A stretch of 64,000 bases of DNA, from positions 372,001 through 436,000 of the forward strand of contig NZ_NNBP01000001.1 in assembly GCF_002803155.1 (NCBI RefSeq), given 5' to 3'. Positions within the stretch are counted from its first letter, which is position 1, and the number at the start of each line of letters is the position of its first letter. The stretch comes from Streptomyces sp. CB02959. GTDB lineage: Bacteria > Actinomycetota > Actinomycetes > Streptomycetales > Streptomycetaceae. Both the position numbers and the translations under genes were made by a program. Below the pieces are notes generated by a model. That model did no database searches and was not told the origin of the DNA. It saw only the letters and a program-made list of their open reading frames with translations. Below, piece by piece: positions 61,501 through 64,000 of the stretch.

Positions 61501-64000
61501 CCCGCAGCCGGACCCCGTCGCGCTCCAGCGCCCGCAGTCCGCCGAGCTTCCGCCCGAGTGCGGTGTCCGGGCCGTACCGGTCCCAGGTCTCGCGCGGCGG
61601 CAGCTGCTCGCGCCCGGTCAGGACCAGGGTGCGGGCGCCCCACGCGTCGACGGCGTGCCGGGCGAGGGCCAGGCCGATCCCCCGGGTGCCGCCGGTGATC
61701 AGCAGGGGCTGGTCGGCCGGGAAGCGGACCGGGGCGCCGGTGGCGGCCGGCAGCTCGGTGAGCACGGCGCGGTGGCGCGTCCCGTCGCGGTAGGCGACCT
61801 CGCAGTCGTCGCCGCCGTCGGCCAGTTCCCGGGCGAGGAGTCCGGGCAGGGCGGGGTCGGCGGGGTCCGCCTCCAGGTAGCGGGAGCGCACCCGGCCGTA
61901 CTCGCTCTGCAGCATCCGGTAGAGCCCGGCCCGAGCGTCCCCCGTGCCCACGCCGAGCAGCAGCGCCGGGCGTCCGGCCATCCGCTGGAGCACCGGCAGC
62001 CAGTCCGCGAGCTCGACGCCGCCGAGGTCGACCAGCGCCTCGAACCGGTCGTCGAGCTCCGCCGCGGATCCGACGGGTACGGCGCCCGGCAGGGCGTCGG
62101 CGAGGCGGCGGGCGGCCGGCCCGGCGCCGAGGACGGCCACCGCGGCCGGCGGGCGGCCGGGGGTGGCCTCGGCGGGCTCCCACGCGCGGGTCAGCAGCCG
62201 GGTCCCGTCGGGTGCCGGGACGCCGGCCGGCCGCCGGTGCGCGGCGAACACCTCGCCGAACGCGTCCGGTTCGGCGACCGGGCGCCACACCTCGTCGTAG
62301 CCGGAGTCCTGGAGCACCTGCCGCCAGCCGGCCGCGGTGAGGATCGGCGCGCCGGGGATGCGGACGTCCTCGTCGTCGTAGCGCCACCAGCCGTCCAGGA
62401 GGCCGAAGGTCAGGGTGAGCACCGCGGACTTGCGGGTGACCTCGTTGATGACGAGGACGCCGCCGGGGCGCAGCGCGGCCGCCAGGTTGCGCAGGACGAG
62501 GCGGATGTCCCGGGTGGCGTGCAGCACGTTGGTCGCCACGATCACGTCGCAGTCGCCGCCGGTGAGCTGCTCGCCCGCGCCGGGCTGTTCGACGTTCCAC
62601 CGGCCGTAGCGCAGGTATCCGCGGCCGGGCCCGAAGCGGCGCTCGGCCTGGTCCAGGAAGGCCGGGGACAGGTCGGTGTACCAGTACTCGACGCGGTCCG
62701 CGTGGGCGTCGAGGCGGGGCAGGACGACGGCGGTGGTGCCGCCGGTGCCGGCGCCGACCTCGGCGAGGCGGACGGTGGCCCCGGTGCCGTCGGCGAGGCG
62801 CTCGCGCACGGCCGCCGCGGTCACCTCGGCGACCACGTCGTTGAGCCGGTCGGCGACCGCGTTGCCCTGGTACACCGCGGTGAGCTTGGCCATGGAGCCG
62901 CCGGGGAACAGCACGTCGGTCGCGGGCACCGTGCCGGACAGGATCCCGGGCAACTGGTCGATGCACTCCTCGACCAGGGAGAGCTGCGCGTTCCAGTACG
63001 GGTCGGCGGCGAAGCGCGCCCGGACCGCCGGCCATTGCGCGCCCGGCGCCGGGGACGGCCCGGCCGCCAGCTCCAGGACGCCGCCGTCCAGCCGGGTCAG
63101 GCCCGCGGCGGTGAGCAGCCGTGCGGCCTCGTCCAGCCAGCGGCGGTACTTGTCCACGACGGACATCCGCCGGGCCAGCTCGGCCACCGGCTCGGTGCGC
63201 CCGTGCGCGAACGCGCCGGCGGTACGGAGCCGTTCCAGCAGCCGGCCGGCGATCAGCCGGTCGAGTTCGTCCGCGGACAGGGCCGCCGGGGCCGGGGCGG
63301 CGGGGATGCGGGTGTCCTCCTTGAGCCGGGCCAGGCCGCCCGCGGGCGCGGTCGGCGGGCGGTGCCGCGCCGGGTCGCCGTCGGCGGCGGGGGCGGGGGC
63401 TGCGTCGTCGAAGGCGCCGGGGAACCGCTCGGCCAGATGGGCCGCCAGGTCGCGGACGGTGGTGTACTCGAAGAGCAGCGTGGGGGCCAGTTCCTGGCCC
63501 ACGGCGTCCTGCACCGCCTCGACCAGGCCCAGCACCTGCACCGAGTCGATGCCCAGCTCGTAGTAGCCGGAGGTCACCGGTATCGACTGCGGCGCGCGGC
63601 CCAGGTGTTCGGCCAGCAGCCGCCGCAGGAACTCCTGCGCGCGGGCGGTGGCGGTCGCGCCGGGCAGCGCTCCCCCGGCGGCGGCCGGGGCTTCCGGCCC
63701 CGCCGCGCCGGCGGCGGGCGCCACGGCCTTGCTGGACAGCTCGGACAACTCGGCCACCTGCCGGCCCTCCTGGTCGAAGAAGTCCACGGAGAGCCGGACG
63801 ATCTCGCCGCGGCGGCTCACCGAGGAGCGGCGTACCCGGGCCGTGCAGCGCTCGGTCAGCGGTCCGGTCGTGCGGAACGAGGACAGGTGCAGCGGCAGGA
63901 ACGCCCGGCCGTCGGTGTCGAGCAGCGCGCCGGCCGCGACCGTCCCGCCGAGCAGCAGGGCCGGGTGCACCAGGAAGTCGCCTGGTGCGGCGGTGAGTTC
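55526..64000 (-). CDS. PKS A (partial): ...DH-ACP-MT-KR-ACP-KS-KS-KR-ACP
   Basis: The N-terminus lies beyond the window; 2824 residues are visible, numbered here from position 64000; OzmH-like by position. First comes the end of a DH-like hotdog fold (1-95), whose motif HPALLLGG lacks the catalytic Asp of HPxLLD. Then ACP (Ser153, GIDSVQ), C-methyltransferase (VGAGTGGTT, about 415), KR (ITGGTRGIG near 770; YAMAN), ACP (Ser1089, YGTDSI), a first KS (about 1183-1585; Cys1336, His1471 in HIETHAAGS, His1509), and only 28 residues later a second KS (about 1614-2030; Cys1776, His1911, His1951). A KR (about 2430-2640, VGGSGFVGR, YAAGI) and ACP (Ser2722) follow. The C-terminal helix ARFAAGELSAAEVLDLLDAE resembles trans-AT docking ends and matches the start of PKS B. 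No AT is present. Confidence 0.93.
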   Translation of the reverse strand, partial: ELTAAPGDFLVHPALLLGGTVAAGALLDTDGRAFLPLHLSSFRTTGPLTERCTARVRRSSVSRRGEIVRLSVDFFDQEGRQVAELSELSSKAVAPAAGAAGPEAPAAAGGALPGATATARAQEFLRRLLAEHLGRAPQSIPVTSGYYELGIDSVQVLGLVEAVQDAVGQELAPTLLFEYTTVRDLAAHLAERFPGAFDDAAPAPAADGDPARHRPPTAPAGGLARLKEDTRIPAAPAPAALSADELDRLIAGRLLERLRTAGAFAHGRTEPVAELARRMSVVDKYRRWLDEAARLLTAAGLTRLDGGVLELAAGPSPAPGAQWPAVRARFAADPYWNAQLSLVEECIDQLPGILSGTVPATDVLFPGGSMAKLTAVYQGNAVADRLNDVVAEVTAAAVRERLADGTGATVRLAEVGAGTGGTTAVVLPRLDAHADRVEYWYTDLSPAFLDQAERRFGPGRGYLRYGRWNVEQPGAGEQLTGGDCDVIVATNVLHATRDIRLVLRNLAAALRPGGVLVINEVTRKSAVLTLTFGLLDGWWRYDDEDVRIPGAPILTAAGWRQVLQDSGYDEVWRPVAEPDAFGEVFAAHRRPAGVPAPDGTRLLTRAWEPAEATPGRPPAAVAVLGAGPAARRLADALPGAVPVGSAAELDDRFEALVDLGGVELADWLPVLQRMAGRPALLLGVGTGDARAGLYRMLQSEYGRVRSRYLEADPADPALPGLLARELADGGDDCEVAYRDGTRHRAVLTELPAATGAPVRFPADQPLLITGGTRGIGLALARHAVDAWGARTLVLTGREQLPPRETWDRYGPDTALGRKLGGLRALERDGVRLRVLALPLGEDAAAVREALAGIRREYGPIGGVLHAAGLVDRDNLAFVGKPAAAVRAVLAPKVAGLDALVDALAGDPLRFCVLFSSVASMVPAAAVGQSDYAMANAHLDAVARRAPHGLPLVSVAWPSWRGVGMGSERPGPGYQATGLGELSEADGLALLDHILSTGAGPVVLPAIVAPDWTPRALRHRRPKAPAPARPAVAAAAGARDAGAPAAGTGEAAKEAQEVGDWLLGLLAEQLGFGRERLAADVPIADYGTDSIMMVQILRKVGGELGVELDPSVLVEHPTVESFTAYLADHHGPALARTFGAAPAPAASTAVVHTAVAAATPAPATVTVPAPEPAPRPEASDGGPFDVAVIGMSGRFPGAPDLDAYWQLLSSGRSAIAPVPAHRWGGETGYTAGLIDLDGFDPAHFHLSDGDAAAMDPQALLLLEEALFAFCDAGYAPAELKGREIGVYVGGRTRHAPDDVTLGRSRNPMVAIGQNYLAANLSHYFDLQGPSTVVDTACSSALVALHHAVQAMRSGDVEAAVVAGITLLPNADGHRLFDRRGLLNTGPEFHAFDRRAQGFTPAEGVGVLLLKPLAAAEADGDRVHAVIKGVAVNNDGRTAGPATPNPAAQQRVMARALARAGVAPDDVAHIETHAAGSQVPDLLELKAIAAVYRAGSATPCSLGSVKPNIGHPQCAEGIAGVLKTVLMLRNRQIVPFLSGQEPLAHFDFDAVPLRFARTLTPWPDAPLVAAVSSFADGGTNAHAILAGRTGDAGARRQPLARPRLQRRRLPSAGTERFAIVGMAGHYPGAADLADFWENLKAGRDSVSEVPAGRWTPGGGSESRWGGFLDDVDRFDADFFRISRPEAEITDPQERWFLRTCWEAIEDAGYTPATLAEAKGPDRRRAVGVFAGTMHKDYTLVAAEAATPVPLSLNQGQIANRVSFFGDFHGPSMTVDTLCSSSLTALHLAVESLRRGECEVALAGGVNLSLHPGKYRTYGAVGMHSSDGRCRSFGEGGDGYVSAEGVGAVVLKPLAAAEADGDHIYAVVAGSAVNHAGAVSGFSVPSPVGQAAVISAALAAADVDARSIGYLEAHGTGTSLGDPIEIRGLATAFGRDTGDTGFCALGSVKSNIGHAEAAAGIAGLTKVALQLHHRTLVPSLHAQTVNPLLGLAGTPFRLQRAAEAWPAPADGPRRAGLSSFGATGANAHLVLEEYRPAAPAPAGAAGRPAEPVVVPLSARSEDRLRAMAARLRDALGADGDRPLRDVAHTLQSGRAEFAVRVAFVARSTAELLGQLAEFARNGVRPALSGAEPDATARRWADGAPVDWAARWGADRPRRVSLPAYPFTGDRHWVPTDRADRPADAATTPPTTVPDPLPADRLPATRADRPAEAPGTAPAGPPVVPPEGLLTAVRWVASEAVPAAGPAPRRVLIVADAPGAALAAALADHYRRAGGTTEVTERPLDDTFARTGPAPDRVHLVAGPGPLGPDTGAAPELALLRLVKALRHGDPAARTDLSVVTQDTQSVDGEHSAARGAGLAGLAYFLARESGRFAVRNLDVSGADLATPDGRAAVAAAVATEPPAPAGDLVALRAGRRYRQEVVPVAPAEAAQPGLPGIRPGGNYVLVGGSGFVGRIVSRHLIDRYDAKVVCVGRRPQSDPAVRAALYDDRIGYVQGDVTDPHQARQAIAGAKALLGEVHGVLFAGATRITGAPGALADLGEDEFRAHYEVKAAGARHLYEAVADEPLDFLCYFSSAQAFSFGGAGTHAAYAAGITSADAFARSVGRTAAFPVGIVNWGAWRASFGEAARDYPTLGFLDDAEGAACFDTAVRLLRADRYRQVVGMRAPAARPAEPARPAEPVHSAAPAAGRLPEIRRLLVERLARTLRVPKEDLSPSTAFADLGVDSITGSTFVTQIAEELGVELNAAALYEFSSVDRLADHLTGLLGTAGAPPEPTAPPAPQEPAAPPEPSAPDDLIVTLEARFAAGELSAAEVLDLLDAELATREQR
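57911..60454 (-). other. Tandem KS-KS pair without intervening ACP
   Basis: Within PKS A, the first KS ends at SFADGGTNAHAIL and the second begins about 28 residues later at FAIVGMAGHYPGA. The first has no post-KS linker at all. Both have Cys-His-His, but the first has ETHAAGSQVPD in place of EAHGTGTxLGD, so it is atypical. There is no carrier protein to hold an intermediate between them. Confidence 0.8.

Overview
The window reads as very high-GC actinobacterial DNA, almost certainly Streptomyces. Codons are strongly GC-biased, GTG and TTG starts are common, and the left end carries a housekeeping set typical of Streptomyces: the mismatch-specific nuclease NucS, an STAS anti-sigma antagonist, 3-hydroxyacyl-CoA dehydrogenase, a TetR regulator divergent from a DrrA/DrrB-type ABC exporter, and a PduO-type cobalamin adenosyltransferase.

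Layout. Positions 1-11114 hold eleven short ordinary genes on both strands, with clear hairpin terminators (914-974 and 3919-3949). From 11203 to the right edge, everything lies on the minus strand. It is one tightly packed polyketide/non-ribosomal-peptide operon of nine genes whose first visible gene is cut by the window end. In transcription order (right to left) they are: PKS A (55526->64000), PKS B (46704-55529), PKS C (43076-46687), NRPS D (37084-43023), AT-AT-ER E (33812-37087), PKS F (18570-33725), formyltransferase-A-PCP G (14977-18573), PP-loop enzyme H (13779-14927) and KS-ACP I (11203-13764). Three junctions overlap by the 4-base ATGA/GTGA pattern and the others are 14-86 bases apart.

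How it works together. No elongation module keeps a functional acyltransferase, and a separate AT-AT-ER protein is present, so this is a trans-AT assembly line. G loads a formylated amino acid (its A-domain code, read by eye, is glycine-like). I extends it without ketoreduction. H, a PP-loop ATP pyrophosphatase, is the best candidate for closing an oxazole. F adds three KS-DH-KR units, the last with a C-methyltransferase, which fits an oxazolyl triene with one methyl branch. A and B build the middle of the chain. C (KS-MT-ACP) supplies an alpha-methyl beta-ketone. D (C-A-N-methyltransferase-PCP-C) adds an N-methylated amino acid with a threonine-like code. This content and order match what I recall of the oxazolomycin (ozm) cluster, genes H, J, K, L, M, N, O, P, Q. 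The product is therefore predicted to be an oxazolomycin-family spiro-beta-lactone/gamma-lactam, with threonine possibly replacing serine. That identification is from domain logic and memory, not from a database search.

The most unusual content is mosaic and decayed parts. A cis-AT-type DH-ER-KR-ACP block sits inside trans-AT PKS B behind a KS whose catalytic His is Thr. Two ACP-like domains lack the phosphopantetheine serine. There is a tandem KS-KS, a truncated AT relic in I, a degenerate methyltransferase at the end of B, and a terminal C domain lacking its catalytic His pair.
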